The notes: a model not told the origin generated them from the letters alone. 51,599 bases of DNA from Opitutia bacterium (GCA_947475065.1 CANJLB010000024.1:1-51599); one strand, 5' to 3'; positions 42,501 through 49,865 are shown, numbered from the stretch's first letter. Translations and numbers: made by a program.

Positions 42501-42786
42501 TGACGCAGTGCCAGCGGAGCGTGTTGAAATACGCGGCAAACTGGCGCGGATCATCGAAGCCCTTCTGCCCAATTTTGGCCCACGCCTCGGCGTCGAGAAT
42601 CTGCCCGTCCAGCTCAACCTCCCAGATGACCTCCAGCTCCTGGCCCTGGGCGTCGTCATCCACGCAGGCCAGACGCAGCCATGTGCCGGACGGCGAGCGC
42701 GACGGCTCATCCGTCACGAGCCAATGCCGCGTGCGCACGCGGACCAGCTGGCCGGATTGGGGCAACGATGGGGCAGAGACTGTCAT
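39526..42786 (-). CDS. drmD: DISARM protein DrmD, SNF2-family helicase
   Basis: This 1,086-residue SNF2-like ATPase is the first gene of the class 1 DISARM operon. After an N-terminal beta region (LVRVRTRHWLVTDEP) come the helicase motifs: Walker A DVGLGKTIEAGLIATELLLRR near residue 136, DEAH in LLILDEAHHAAP near 243, SATPHNGH, and the C-terminal lobe IATDAAREGLNLQ ... DLPWNPSRLEQRNGRIDR near 605-640. The C-terminus is EPVGLAYLWPVTG. I start at ATG before TVSAPSLPQSG. A GTG 49 codons upstream (42,933) has a GGAGG at good distance and stays in frame, so a longer form is possible, although its extra residues look non-coding. No HTH regulator is encoded next to it. Confidence 0.94.
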   Translation of the reverse strand: MTVSAPSLPQSGQLVRVRTRHWLVTDEPSRSPSGTWLRLACVDDDAQGQELEVIWEVELDGQILDAEAWAKIGQKGFDDPRQFAAYFNTLRWHCVTATDPKLFQAPFRAGIRIDAYQLEPLRKALLLPRVNLFIADDVGLGKTIEAGLIATELLLRRRVREVVVACPPSMLKQWQDELDARFGLRFEIFDRDYVERIRRERGYAVNPWETYPRFLVSQRLLIDETYAAPMRVWLDNLRPGSLLILDEAHHAAPASGGKYAIDSKITRAIRDLAPRFEHRLFLSATPHNGHTNSFSALLELLDDKRFMRGVPVLKSNLDAVMVRRLKEDVRVVAGGFPIRIVKQEDIGGLPPDAPELRLAEWLDAYATIRRQRFADSSKRDQTQGALILSTLQQRLFSSVEAFQRTLAAHRRAMEKVWAGETTARTSISTNDLAQLTAGFDNDDERGQLPSEQQETEAATAIELATRASVGASASANTDRESQLLGDMARMAEQHRHRPDARVTWLIDWLRQHACPGISLPGTPSPQPGAAWSPLRLIIFTEYEDTARYLRTQLEAAIAGTDRSDVRLEVFHGPTPPKKRDDLKSAFNEPPERHPLRILIATDAAREGLNLQAHCWHLFHFDLPWNPSRLEQRNGRIDRKLQPNGEVFCHYFVYTQRPEDRVLRALVRKTERIRLELGSLSEVIEKRLRNGIRRAEADAAAAEIEALEDDPEKRAAREAELEDAAGQRQSRLRGEIATLQNRINDARHWIGLDETQLRDALGCSLDLLGAEPLRQAPSAPGEPTRYVFPNLQARHGGDPRWAATLDTLRPPPKHDQNLFEWRREAPLRPVVFAPPSGLDGDVVQMHLSHRVVQRLLGRFMSQGFVYHDLSRACLAQSDDAIPRVVLLGRLSLYGAGAARLHEELITVTARWTDPADRKGSLTPYGRDAEARTVAILQESLKTVGNRRTVPAVATQRLQASMAQDIRELLPHLEQRGQATRADAEKLLVERGRIESEALRGPLEDQRRRVLAKYKASEQDQLYLPMAGDTTDAAERRQRAADRRHWESWLANVEGDLTREPQRIAEFYQTKSFRLEPVGLAYLWPVTG

Positions 42787-42933
42787 TGGGTGAGCCCATT
42801 TCAGTATGGTCTCCCCGGCGCAAAAGAAAGCTCCATCATGCCGGTCTGCTTCGTGCGTCACTGGCAGAAGGCAACTGCGCGAACTGCCACAACAAGATTG
42901 AGCAAGAACGTGACCGAATTTCTCCTCTCTCAC

Positions 42934-42996
42934 CTAGAATTCCTCCAGCGGGAAGCCTTTTTCACTCTTAAACGGCTAGAGTTCCAGCGGGAGGCT
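42934..42996. promoter_or_regulatory. Direct repeat pair in the control region upstream of drmD
   Basis: CTAGAATTCCTCCAGCGGGA at 42934 and CTAGAGTTCCAGCGGGAGGC at 42976 are two versions of CTAGARTTCC-AGCGGGARGC, 42 bp apart (four helical turns). They lie in the 272-bp space between drmD and the divergent small gene. They could be regulator sites for the defence operon. I cannot identify a -35/-10 pair with confidence in this space. Confidence 0.4.
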
Positions 42997-43058
42997 TAAA
43001 CTTGGCGATGTCACCGCCTGCAAGTAGGGTTGGGGCATCGGGAAAACCTCCTACCACC

Positions 43059-43226
43059 ATGACCATCGAAACCGGCGTTGCCCTCGGAATGACCATTTTT
43101 CTGTCCCTGCTCGGCGTTGCGAGCTTCCTCGTTATCACGCGGCCAAGCGCTGGTGCCGACAAGTCGCCCAATGAAGGAAGATCGCTTCCCTCCCGAATCA
43201 TCGCAGCAATTTTGCGCGAGAAATGA
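43059..43226 (+). CDS. Small membrane protein, divergent from drmD
   Basis: The frame has 55 codons. MTIETGVALGMTIFLSLLGV and the following ASFLVIT form one hydrophobic helix; the rest is polar (RPSAGADKSPNEGRSLPSRI). It is the only rightward gene in the right half of the island and its end overlaps the end of a leftward small frame by 29 bp. It has no recognised family. A single-span peptide next to a defence operon may be a toxin-like or membrane-sensing component, but nothing shows it. ATG at 43002 is a longer alternative. Confidence 0.4.
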   Translation: MTIETGVALGMTIFLSLLGVASFLVITRPSAGADKSPNEGRSLPSRIIAAILREK

Positions 43227-43335
43227 TCCGTGGAAAAAATTTAATCCCCTCGGCATCAGCCCCCACGAGCCAGCACCCGAACCACAAAAGAACGTAAATT
43301 CCACCAGGCCTCGCGGCCTCGTCCTGCGTCTCCAT
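43198..43335 (-). CDS. Possible 45-aa peptide at the end of the replication operon
   Basis: The ATG lies 4 bp after the stop of the 113-aa gene, preceded by GAGGCCTGAGCC. The frame encodes METQDEAARPGGIYVLLWFG then CWLVGADAEG and a basic end (SRAKLLR), with one short hydrophobic stretch. Position supports translation coupling, but composition does not distinguish it from chance. Its end overlaps the rightward small gene. Confidence 0.3.
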   Translation of the reverse strand: METQDEAARPGGIYVLLWFGCWLVGADAEGIKFFPRIISRAKLLR

Positions 43336-43338
43336 GGC

Positions 43339-43680
43339 TCAGGCCTCCTGATAGACTGCCGGGTTGAGCAGCCGCAGCGCCGCCATCTCCTCCGCCTCCA
43401 GCCGTGCCACCACCGTAGCCCGCTCCTCCCTCGTACAGCACGCCGCGCATTGAGCCCGTCGCCGCTGCGACGTGTGCCGCCGGAGCATCGAGTCCTTCTC
43501 CACGAGCGTGTCGGGCCATTTGTCCCCAGGCTCCCAGCACAACTCGGGTGGTGGCAGGGCCGAAGCCTTGCTTGTGCAATTCATTAAGTCCAAGAATTGC
43601 ATCGAGTTCATTTCCTGTAACGGGATGTCCATCGGATGTGCGGGTGGATCCACCCACCTCGTCCCCCGCCAGTCAAGCAT
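43339..43680 (-). CDS. Hypothetical 113-aa protein downstream of the helicase
   Basis: I do not recognise it. The 113-residue protein has WRGTRWVDPPAHPMDI near the start, a middle with ELCWEPGDKWPDTLVEKDSMLRR and a Cys-rich basic piece (RRRAQCAACCTREERATVVARLEAEEMAALRL) that could bind zinc or nucleic acid and continues as a helix. It begins 43 bp after the helicase stop on the same strand. A frame overlapping most of it on the same strand is Gly- and Ala-rich and I take that one as a shadow. Confidence 0.5.
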   Translation of the reverse strand: MLDWRGTRWVDPPAHPMDIPLQEMNSMQFLDLMNCTSKASALPPPELCWEPGDKWPDTLVEKDSMLRRHTSQRRRAQCAACCTREERATVVARLEAEEMAALRLLNPAVYQEA

Positions 43681-43723
43681 CTGCCCGCTTCTCCGCCACC
43701 CCTGCCCTCCCCCGTCGCCTTGC

Positions 43724-45319
43724 TCACGCCGTCTGCCCCGGCCCCGCCGCCGCGTCCTCCGGCAACGTCACCCGGAACCGCCGCCCGTGACCGCGCCCTT
43801 CCACCAGAAACCGCCGCCGTTCCGGCCCGAAGTCGCGGCAGTGGTAGCTCGCCAGCAGCTTTCCCAGCCGCGCCTTGTCCGCGCGGTCCATCGTGTTTGC
43901 CGTGTGGCCGTCTGTGATTCTATCGAACAGCCCGCACTCTGCCGCGATGTCCGCCAGCTTTTCAAAGTCAATCGGCCGGTCGGCGTGGTTCTGCCGGATG
44001 AGCACGACCAGCTCGGCCATGTCCTCCCCGTCACGGTTGCCGCCGTCGTGCAGCGTCGGCGCGGTCACGGGCGAGGCGAAGCCCGCGTGCTCCACCATGC
44101 CGCCGACGATGCGCGCCCACTCGGGAAAGCTCGCGTGCGACTTGCTCCCCGCCGTCCGCCCGGCCTTGTCCCACGCCTGGACGAGCTGCCAGAGGGCCGC
44201 GAGGATTTCCGCCCGCCGCTCAATCAGCACGCCGACGCCGAGGGTGTGGGCAAATTTCCTGTCCTGCGCCTTCGCCTCCGGCTGGAACAGCTCGACAAAC
44301 AGCGCGCGCCGCATCAAATCCTCCGAGAGCAACACGCCGTTGCCCGTGAAGAAAATCACCATGTTGTTCTCGCCCTCGTAGGTCTTCGACTGGTTCAGGA
44401 TGCGCCCCTTGAAGATGTGCGATGTGAGCAGGTTTTCAATCGAGGCGCTTTCAATCCGGCCCTTGAGGTTGTCGAACAGTAGGCACTCGCACCCGCCGAG
44501 CACCTCCGCGAGCAGCAGTTTTTCCAGCTCCTCCTCGCGCCGGGGCAGCGCCGCACGCGGCGAGCGGCCCAGCACCGGCGCGATCGCGCAGTCGGCCAGC
44601 AGCGTCTTGCCGCCGCCCGCCGCGTTGGCTGTGTAGATGAACGCGGGGCGGTGCGCCAGCTTGGGCAGTAGTCGCCGCGCAAACAGCGTCAGCATGGCCG
44701 CCACCGCCACGGCCAGCGACCGCTCGGCCTCCATGAACTGAAACTCTTTCAGCAGCTCGCGCAGGAACGCGGCCCCATCCGCGCACGGCCGCGCGGCGTA
44801 GTCGCACCCGCGCAGCGTCAGCGTCCGGCTCGGCGCGTCGTATCCCACGGGCAGGATGGCGAGGCTGCCGTCGGGCCGGAGCACCGGCAGCGGCACGTCG
44901 TGGACGTGCTCGATCTCGCGAATCTCCGCCAAGAACTGCGGCGAGGCCATTGCCATGCGCGCGAGGTCAATGCCGATGGTCTTCCGGATGCGCACCAACT
45001 GATCGCCTTTGTTCTTTGTCACCCTCGCCGTGAACGGCGCGACGTAGCGCTCGACCAGCGTGCGAAATTCATGATCCCCCACCGGCTCCAGCCGCTCGCG
45101 CTTGTCGGTCAGAGTCATCAGGATTTTTCCGCGCCGGAAGATGTCCGCCCGCGACAGGTGCTTGCCCAGCTCGGCAGCGAAGTCGCCACCGGTGTGGTCG
45201 TCGTCGGGCAGCTCGACCATCGGCAATCCGTTGAACATGTTGCCGGTCATGCCCGCCGGTGTTTCGATGCGCAGCGATGGCGCGAACCGCGCGGTCTTCT
45301 CGGTGTCGTCGTTGTTCAT
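43724..45319 (-). CDS. AAA-type replicative helicase-like ATPase of the island
   Basis: This 531-residue protein overlaps the primase stop by 4 bp (ATGA). A central ATPase domain has Walker A TANAAGGGKTLLAD (GGGKT at 235-239), a Walker B-like CECLLFDNLKG and sensor I MVIFFTGNGVLLSEDLMRRALFVEL. The N-terminal 200 residues resemble the linker part of phage and satellite replication proteins. The C-terminus (about 440-531) has a winged-helix-like region ending FRVTLPED. Primase followed by helicase is the standard replication pair of integrated satellites. The exact helicase superfamily (D5/SF3-like or other AAA) I cannot settle by eye. Confidence 0.8.
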   Translation of the reverse strand: MNNDDTEKTARFAPSLRIETPAGMTGNMFNGLPMVELPDDDHTGGDFAAELGKHLSRADIFRRGKILMTLTDKRERLEPVGDHEFRTLVERYVAPFTARVTKNKGDQLVRIRKTIGIDLARMAMASPQFLAEIREIEHVHDVPLPVLRPDGSLAILPVGYDAPSRTLTLRGCDYAARPCADGAAFLRELLKEFQFMEAERSLAVAVAAMLTLFARRLLPKLAHRPAFIYTANAAGGGKTLLADCAIAPVLGRSPRAALPRREEELEKLLLAEVLGGCECLLFDNLKGRIESASIENLLTSHIFKGRILNQSKTYEGENNMVIFFTGNGVLLSEDLMRRALFVELFQPEAKAQDRKFAHTLGVGVLIERRAEILAALWQLVQAWDKAGRTAGSKSHASFPEWARIVGGMVEHAGFASPVTAPTLHDGGNRDGEDMAELVVLIRQNHADRPIDFEKLADIAAECGLFDRITDGHTANTMDRADKARLGKLLASYHCRDFGPERRRFLVEGRGHGRRFRVTLPEDAAAGPGQTA

Positions 45320-46461
45320 TGCGGCCTCCCGTTCGCGTCCATCAGGCCTTCGTCGCGCAGCAGGCCGTAGATCTCCGCCGGGGTGAACGGCTCCTCCCGG
45401 TGCAGGTCGTTGAGATCCTTCGGCCCGCCCGGCGTGGGCGGCTTCACCGTCACGCTCAACGCCAGCGGCGCGAGCGCACCCGCAAACTCGCGGTGCCACT
45501 TCAGGCCGGCCTCGTCGTTGTCGGGAATGAGCAGGAAGCGCGGCCGGCGCGGCCAGCACCGCCGCCAGTGCTCAATGTATGACCTCCAGCCCGTCGCGCC
45601 CCTGATGCCGAGCACCGCCACGGCGTCCGGCCATGCCGAGTCCGACGCCAGCCAGCCCGCCGCCGCCGCGAACGTCACCGCGTCCCATTCGCCCTCGCAC
45701 ACCACGACGAGCCGCGCCCGGTAAAAATTGCCCAGCACCAGCGGCACCCCCGGCAGGCCGACGCCGGACGGGGCATACGTCCAGACCGCGCGCTCGCCCT
45801 CGCGCCGGGGCTTGTGCCTCAAGTGCCAGCCCACGGGAAACCACGCGTAGCGGCCGGGGTATTGCACCAGCCATGCAAGGCTGCGCTGGCCTTTCCACTC
45901 AGGCGCGGACAGCAGACCCTGCAAGGCCAGCCGCCGCGTCGTCCCCTCCGGCCACGCGCGCCACACGTCCACCTGCGCCTGCATCTTCACGTCCACCTTG
46001 GCGAGCCAGTGCAGCCCGGCCTCCCACGCCAGCCTCACGTCGCCGTCCATGACCACCGGCTTGTAGGCCGGCGCGGCCGACGACGTCGTCGAAGTCGTCG
46101 AGGTCATCGTCGGTCTCGCGCTCACGACGGCGTGGCTCAACGCCGGGCTCTGCGCGCCCGGCCTGCAGCCCACGCGCTCGCGCGCCACGGCCAGCGCCTC
46201 GGCGGGCGTGCAACCGCGCGCTTTGACGAGGAAGTCGAGCACGTCGCCGCCGTCGCCGCTCGCGTGGTCTTTCCACCTTTGGCCGTCCCCATATACCGAA
46301 AACGACGGGTGCTTGTCCGCGCGCCACGGCGTCCTGCACGACCGCCCCGGCGAGCCGGGGCAGGCCTCGTCACGCCACGCGTCTGCCACGCTGTAGCGCG
46401 CCTTCACATCCTCGATGGACGGCGCGCGCAGCCCCGGTGTGCTGGAAGTGGCGATGCTCAC
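45316..46461 (-). CDS. Primase-like protein with Toprim domain
   Basis: The 381-residue protein has an N-terminal zinc-finger-like primase region (DEACPGSPGRSCRTPWRADK ... PSFSVYGDGQRWKDHASGDGGDVLDFL), degenerate compared with CHC2 but with the same HPSF...GDVLDF context. A Toprim-like part follows: LVVVCEGEWDAVTFAAAAGWL with the catalytic Glu, then FLLIPDNDEAGLKWHREF with DxD. The start is GTG overlapping the stop of the previous gene (GTGA); the longer ATG frame upstream overlaps that gene in another frame. It should synthesise primers for replication of the excised island together with the overlapping downstream helicase. Confidence 0.82.
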   Translation of the reverse strand: MSIATSSTPGLRAPSIEDVKARYSVADAWRDEACPGSPGRSCRTPWRADKHPSFSVYGDGQRWKDHASGDGGDVLDFLVKARGCTPAEALAVARERVGCRPGAQSPALSHAVVSARPTMTSTTSTTSSAAPAYKPVVMDGDVRLAWEAGLHWLAKVDVKMQAQVDVWRAWPEGTTRRLALQGLLSAPEWKGQRSLAWLVQYPGRYAWFPVGWHLRHKPRREGERAVWTYAPSGVGLPGVPLVLGNFYRARLVVVCEGEWDAVTFAAAAGWLASDSAWPDAVAVLGIRGATGWRSYIEHWRRCWPRRPRFLLIPDNDEAGLKWHREFAGALAPLALSVTVKPPTPGGPKDLNDLHREEPFTPAEIYGLLRDEGLMDANGRPQ

Positions 46462-46904
46462 GGCTCGCTGCCCTCCTGGCTGCGCCGCCCCGCCCGGATG
46501 CGCCGCAATTCCGTCGCGGCACGCTCGCAGTCCTCGCGGTCGCCGTGCGCAACCACAAAGCGCGGATCGGCGGGCAACGCCCCAGCGGTCGCACGCGCCT
46601 GCGCGACAACTTCCGCCAGCGGCAAAACCTCCACGGTGTCCGCCGGCGGCGGCGAGTTGCGCACCACAAACGGCCCGCCTGCGGGCAGACCCTTCATGTT
46701 TGCAATCATGCTCTCGACCTCGCGCTTGGTGCCGACGCCCACCAACAGATCGCCCGTGGGCGACGGCCTGCCCTCGCGCGCGGCGGCCACGTTCACCCGC
46801 AACCACGCATGAAAGTTGGGAGTGTCGAACGTCAGTGTCCTCGGCGAGAACGTCGCCGCGTGCAGCTCGCCCAGCACCGCCGAAATATGACGTGGCGCGG
46901 TCAT
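46458..46904 (-). CDS. Hypothetical 148-aa protein in the replication operon
   Basis: I do not recognise it. The protein starts MTAPRHISAVLGELHAATFS, has a basic-hydrophobic middle (PNFHAWLRVNVAAAREGRPSPTGDLLVGVGTKREVESMIANMKGLP) and ends in an Arg-rich helix (CERAATELRRIRAGRRSQEG). Its start overlaps the previous gene's stop and its stop overlaps the primase GTG, so all are one translational chain. Small proteins at this place in satellites are often single-strand binding or initiator helpers; no motif here proves that. Confidence 0.6.
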   Translation of the reverse strand: MTAPRHISAVLGELHAATFSPRTLTFDTPNFHAWLRVNVAAAREGRPSPTGDLLVGVGTKREVESMIANMKGLPAGGPFVVRNSPPPADTVEVLPLAEVVAQARATAGALPADPRFVVAHGDREDCERAATELRRIRAGRRSQEGSEP

Positions 46905-47155
46905 GGCAGAAATCGCCGCACCGTCACGGTGACGATTTTCACGTCCTCGACCGACTTGCCCACGCCATCAATCAACGCCTGGGCGGCCTCACCCCGCGTC
47001 GCGTAAACGCCGAGGTAGCGGTAAACAGTCTGGTCAGGCTCGCGTGCTGCGATGCACCAGCCGCGCCCGTCTGGCCGCTCGACAATCTTGCGGAGCGGCA
47101 GTGGACGACGGACCGGCTCACCGAACAGATCCAAATTTTGTTTTCGATTAAGCAT
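46901..47155 (-). CDS. Hypothetical 84-aa protein in the replication operon
   Basis: The start codon used (LNRKQNLDLFGEPVRRPLPL) overlaps the stop of the HTH gene by 8 bp; an in-frame ATG 18 codons upstream would overlap that gene further. Residues 26-60 (RPDGRGWCIAAREPDQTVYR then YLGVYATRGEAAQAL) have a beta hairpin-helix look, like small DNA-binding or integrase N-terminal (AP2-like) domains, but I cannot claim the family. It overlaps the next gene by 4 bp. Confidence 0.55.
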   Translation of the reverse strand: MLNRKQNLDLFGEPVRRPLPLRKIVERPDGRGWCIAAREPDQTVYRYLGVYATRGEAAQALIDGVGKSVEDVKIVTVTVRRFLP

Positions 47156-47465
47156 GATCGGCCTCCTTCGCAATTTCGGCACGCAGGGTCTTGTTGCCGC
47201 CGTCGTCATTCTGCTCGTCGGCGAGCTGCCGCAGATAGCCGAGGAGGCTGGCGGTCTCGATCAGCCTGACCCCGCGCACGGCCCCCGGCTTGCGGATGAG
47301 CACGGAGCGAACTTTGCCCGAGCGCAGCAAATCGTAAACGACGTTGCGCCGCAGGCCGCTGAGCGGTTCGGCTTGACCCGGAGCCGGCACGCGCAGAAAC
47401 TCTGGGTTGGTCGGCGCTCCCGTACCGCTACGGGTGAAGGCGTTTGTTGATGTTTGATTTAGCAC
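47148..47465 (-). CDS. Helix-turn-helix excisionase/AlpA-like protein
   Basis: The 105-residue protein starts with GTG. The central part, GLRRNVVYDLLRSGKVRSVL followed by IRKPGAVRGVRLIETASLLGYLRQL, follows the MerR-like winged HTH of excisionases and AlpA regulators: a turn helix, then a hairpin with RGVRLI, then the LLGYL helix. In tRNA islands such a protein controls excision and often the replication genes downstream, which here overlap it. The N-terminal 30 residues are low complexity. Confidence 0.75.
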   Translation of the reverse strand: MLNQTSTNAFTRSGTGAPTNPEFLRVPAPGQAEPLSGLRRNVVYDLLRSGKVRSVLIRKPGAVRGVRLIETASLLGYLRQLADEQNDDGGNKTLRAEIAKEADHA

Positions 47466-47520
47466 GCCCGAATGTTCGAGCGGCAGAATTCAGATTGGAA
47501 CTCAGTGGTGCGGACTACGA

Positions 47521-48693
47521 TTAATCCAATTCAGATACTCCTGCACCGAGAGCCGTTACAAATTTAAGCCATCTCGTGACCTCTTGATGCGCCCATCTGC
47601 GTCTCACCCGTTGATCGGCGGGCAGGCTCAGCCATATTTTGAATTCCGTTGGCTGCTTCCCTGTGAATTCACACGCAGCCAGATCCGGGCTGCGAGTACG
47701 CGTGCCCTTGTCGAAAGCTCGGGTGATGCGCAACCACGCCAGATAGCGTAGGCCGTCATTAAAGGTCCGCTTGCCGACGGTGATCCCACGCCTGCCCCGC
47801 GTTCCCCGTCCGTTCCACCATGCTGGATTCGCATCAAGCCAAGCCTCAAAGCTGTTGAGCAATTCTGCCCGTGTGGGTTTGCGCCGCGGTGCCTTCGTTG
47901 AGATCTCGCTCGCTACCGGTCCCACATTGTAAACCACACACCCCAGTTCACGTAATGCCTGCTCCCATCGCTCCATTCTGTTTGGCTCCTCCCGAATGGG
48001 CATCATCGCGTCTCTTGCCGCGGGTCTGCCCCGCGTTCCGCGTCCCTCCCACCATTCCTGATGCGCATCCAGCCAAGCTTGGAAGCGAGTGTGCAGCGCA
48101 GCGCGCGTGGGCTGAGGTTGCTGGGGCATGGCGGCCATTTGTTTATTCTCCAACGCTGCCAGTTTCTCCTTTTTTACGGGCGCAAGCAGTGCTTTCTCTA
48201 TGGCCGCTTGATTTTTTCCCCGTACGGCCGCTTGTAATTTCATCCTTTCGGCGGTTGCGACTACAACCGCTCGTATTTGGGAGATTCTAACATCACGGGG
48301 CGCTACCCCTAGATCAAAAATTACACGCCCCGTTTTTCGCAGTCTCCGTTTCCAAGTCGTCTCGCTTTGTGGCCCATCAGTACAGAACCCCTTGATTAAG
48401 TCCCACACGCCGCACGCCTCCAGTTCTTCGGGCGCGATTCGCCACCGTTCCGCACACTCCTTTTGCCGTGTCTGGGACAAATTTAACCACGCAGTGGAGG
48501 GAAATCCCTCTGTGCCAAAAAGTTTGCCGAGCGTCGCCCGCCGCCCCCTCTTCACCGCCTCCTTCCGGCTGGTGTTTGGTTGCTGCATCCATTCGCGACA
48601 ATATTCCCAGATCGCCGCCGCAACCACCTGTTCCGGTGGCACCCGGTCGAATCTATATTCCTTCTCGGCCGGTAGCTGGGTTCCCTCGTTCAT
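47521..48693 (-). CDS. Unknown 390-aa protein with an internal duplicated module, coupled to the integrase
   Basis: I do not recognise the family. Two copies of a 28-residue unit lie at 196-223 and 274-301; the shared core is FxAWLDAxxxWWxGRGTRGR. The N-terminal region is helical with Trp-rich parts (AIWEYCREWMQQP; WKRRLRKTG), the middle is Lys/Ala-rich (APVKKEKLAALENKQ), and the end is KIWLSLPADQRVRRRWAHQEVTRWLKF. The Gly/Arg-rich signature suggests nucleic-acid binding. The start overlaps the integrase stop by 4 bp, so it may help integration or excision. Confidence 0.65.
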   Translation of the reverse strand: MNEGTQLPAEKEYRFDRVPPEQVVAAAIWEYCREWMQQPNTSRKEAVKRGRRATLGKLFGTEGFPSTAWLNLSQTRQKECAERWRIAPEELEACGVWDLIKGFCTDGPQSETTWKRRLRKTGRVIFDLGVAPRDVRISQIRAVVVATAERMKLQAAVRGKNQAAIEKALLAPVKKEKLAALENKQMAAMPQQPQPTRAALHTRFQAWLDAHQEWWEGRGTRGRPAARDAMMPIREEPNRMERWEQALRELGCVVYNVGPVASEISTKAPRRKPTRAELLNSFEAWLDANPAWWNGRGTRGRRGITVGKRTFNDGLRYLAWLRITRAFDKGTRTRSPDLAACEFTGKQPTEFKIWLSLPADQRVRRRWAHQEVTRWLKFVTALGAGVSELD

Positions 48694-49850
48694 GACGCAT
48701 CAAGGTCTGGCAGTTTGGCGATGGCGTCGCGCTTCGCGCCGTCCTCGACGTGGGTGTAATTCCGCGACACCGCCGCCGACTCGTGGCCGATGATGTCCCG
48801 CGCGACCGCTTCCACCACCCCGGCCATCTTCAGCAACGAGGTCGCCGTGTGCCGCAGCGAATGGAAGCTCACCGGATTGGTCTTGCGTGCGTCCCGTCGC
48901 CGCGCCCCGTCACCAGTTGTCTCCTCATGGCTGCGCTTTGTCGCGAGGTTGGCTGCCACGAGAATCCCATGAAATTGCTGCGACAACCGCGAGCGGTCGC
49001 CTTTGCCCGTCGCCAGCGCGTGCGCCTGCGGGAATAGCGGCTGCTGCGGGTCGTCGCTCGCCGGCAGCGTGCCGAGGTGGGCGCGCAACAGCTCAGCTAG
49101 CGGCAGCCGCGTGCGCCGGCCCGTCTTGCCCGTCACGAATTGCAGCTCGTTTTTCTCTAGGTCAATCGACTGCCAGGTGAGTTGCGCGATGTCGCCCAGC
49201 CGCTGGCCGGTGTAGAACCCAAACAGGATCATTCCCCGCCATTCCGGGGACGCGAGCTTCAGCACCGTCTTCAGCTCGGGCAGCGTGAACGGTCGACGCT
49301 CGTTTCGGTCCGACGCCCGCAGCCTGAGCGAGTCGAGCTGCTGCGCAGGGTTGCGCTCGATCAGACCGTCCTTCCATGCGGATCCGAGCGCGACACGCAG
49401 ATACTTCAGCGCCTTATTGGCCGTTTGCACGGAAGTCCGTTTTAACACCTTGTCCCGGTAGCGCGCCACGTCCGAGCGCGTCACCTGCGCGATGTCCCGG
49501 TCGGCCCGCTCGCCGAGGGACGTGACAAACTCCTTCACGATCTGCCCGTAAGCCTGCGCCGTGCGCGGGGAGGTCACACCTCCCCGCGTGCTCACCCAGC
49601 CATCGAGGTAGGCGCGGGCGGTCTGGGAGGGCAGTTTCTCGTCATTGATGATCTCGTAGATGTCTGACAGCACCCGCCGCGCCTGGGCCTCGGAGAGCTT
49701 TTTGCGGGAGGCATCCTCCCACTCCTCGGCGATTTTCAGCGCCTTGCGCCGGTCCGTCTGTTTGGTGCTGCGTTGCGTGCGCCGCCCATCGGAGAGGGTG
49801 AAGCACCCAAACCAGAAGGGCGAACGCGGATGTTGTCGAACTGAGGCCAT
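48690..49850 (-). CDS. Tyrosine recombinase (site-specific integrase)
   Basis: This 386-residue phage-type integrase has an N-terminal arm-binding part, then a SAM-like core-binding domain (about 75-165: TARAYLDGWVSTRG ... SVQTANKALKYLRVALG). The catalytic residues are Arg217 (FYTGQRLGDIAQL), Lys242 (TGKTGRRTRLP), His330 and Arg333 (SFHSLRHTATSLLK), His356 (IIGHESAAVSRNYTH) and the nucleophile Tyr365. All six are present, so it should be active. It lies 112 bp from attR with the arm repeats in between, the usual arrangement for a tRNA-targeting island. Confidence 0.96.
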   Translation of the reverse strand: MASVRQHPRSPFWFGCFTLSDGRRTQRSTKQTDRRKALKIAEEWEDASRKKLSEAQARRVLSDIYEIINDEKLPSQTARAYLDGWVSTRGGVTSPRTAQAYGQIVKEFVTSLGERADRDIAQVTRSDVARYRDKVLKRTSVQTANKALKYLRVALGSAWKDGLIERNPAQQLDSLRLRASDRNERRPFTLPELKTVLKLASPEWRGMILFGFYTGQRLGDIAQLTWQSIDLEKNELQFVTGKTGRRTRLPLAELLRAHLGTLPASDDPQQPLFPQAHALATGKGDRSRLSQQFHGILVAANLATKRSHEETTGDGARRRDARKTNPVSFHSLRHTATSLLKMAGVVEAVARDIIGHESAAVSRNYTHVEDGAKRDAIAKLPDLDAS

Positions 49851-49865
49851 TTGTTGCTAGATTCA

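Noticed and set aside
24137-42786. Alternative reading as a type I or BREX system
   Set aside because: No HsdR/HsdS, BrxA/B/C or PglZ genes. The DUF1998 protein, PLD protein, DrmA and SNF2 helicase combination fits class 1 DISARM.
40930-42999. A 689-codon plus-strand frame antisense to drmD
   Set aside because: A GC-rich shadow of drmD with no recognisable motif; similar long antisense frames occur opposite the DEAD-box helicase (4,805-6,796) and drmMI (34,331-35,596).
43256-43657. A 133-codon minus-strand frame overlapping the 113-aa gene
   Set aside because: Gly/Ala-rich translation and no coupling to neighbours; the 113-aa frame fits the operon spacing better.
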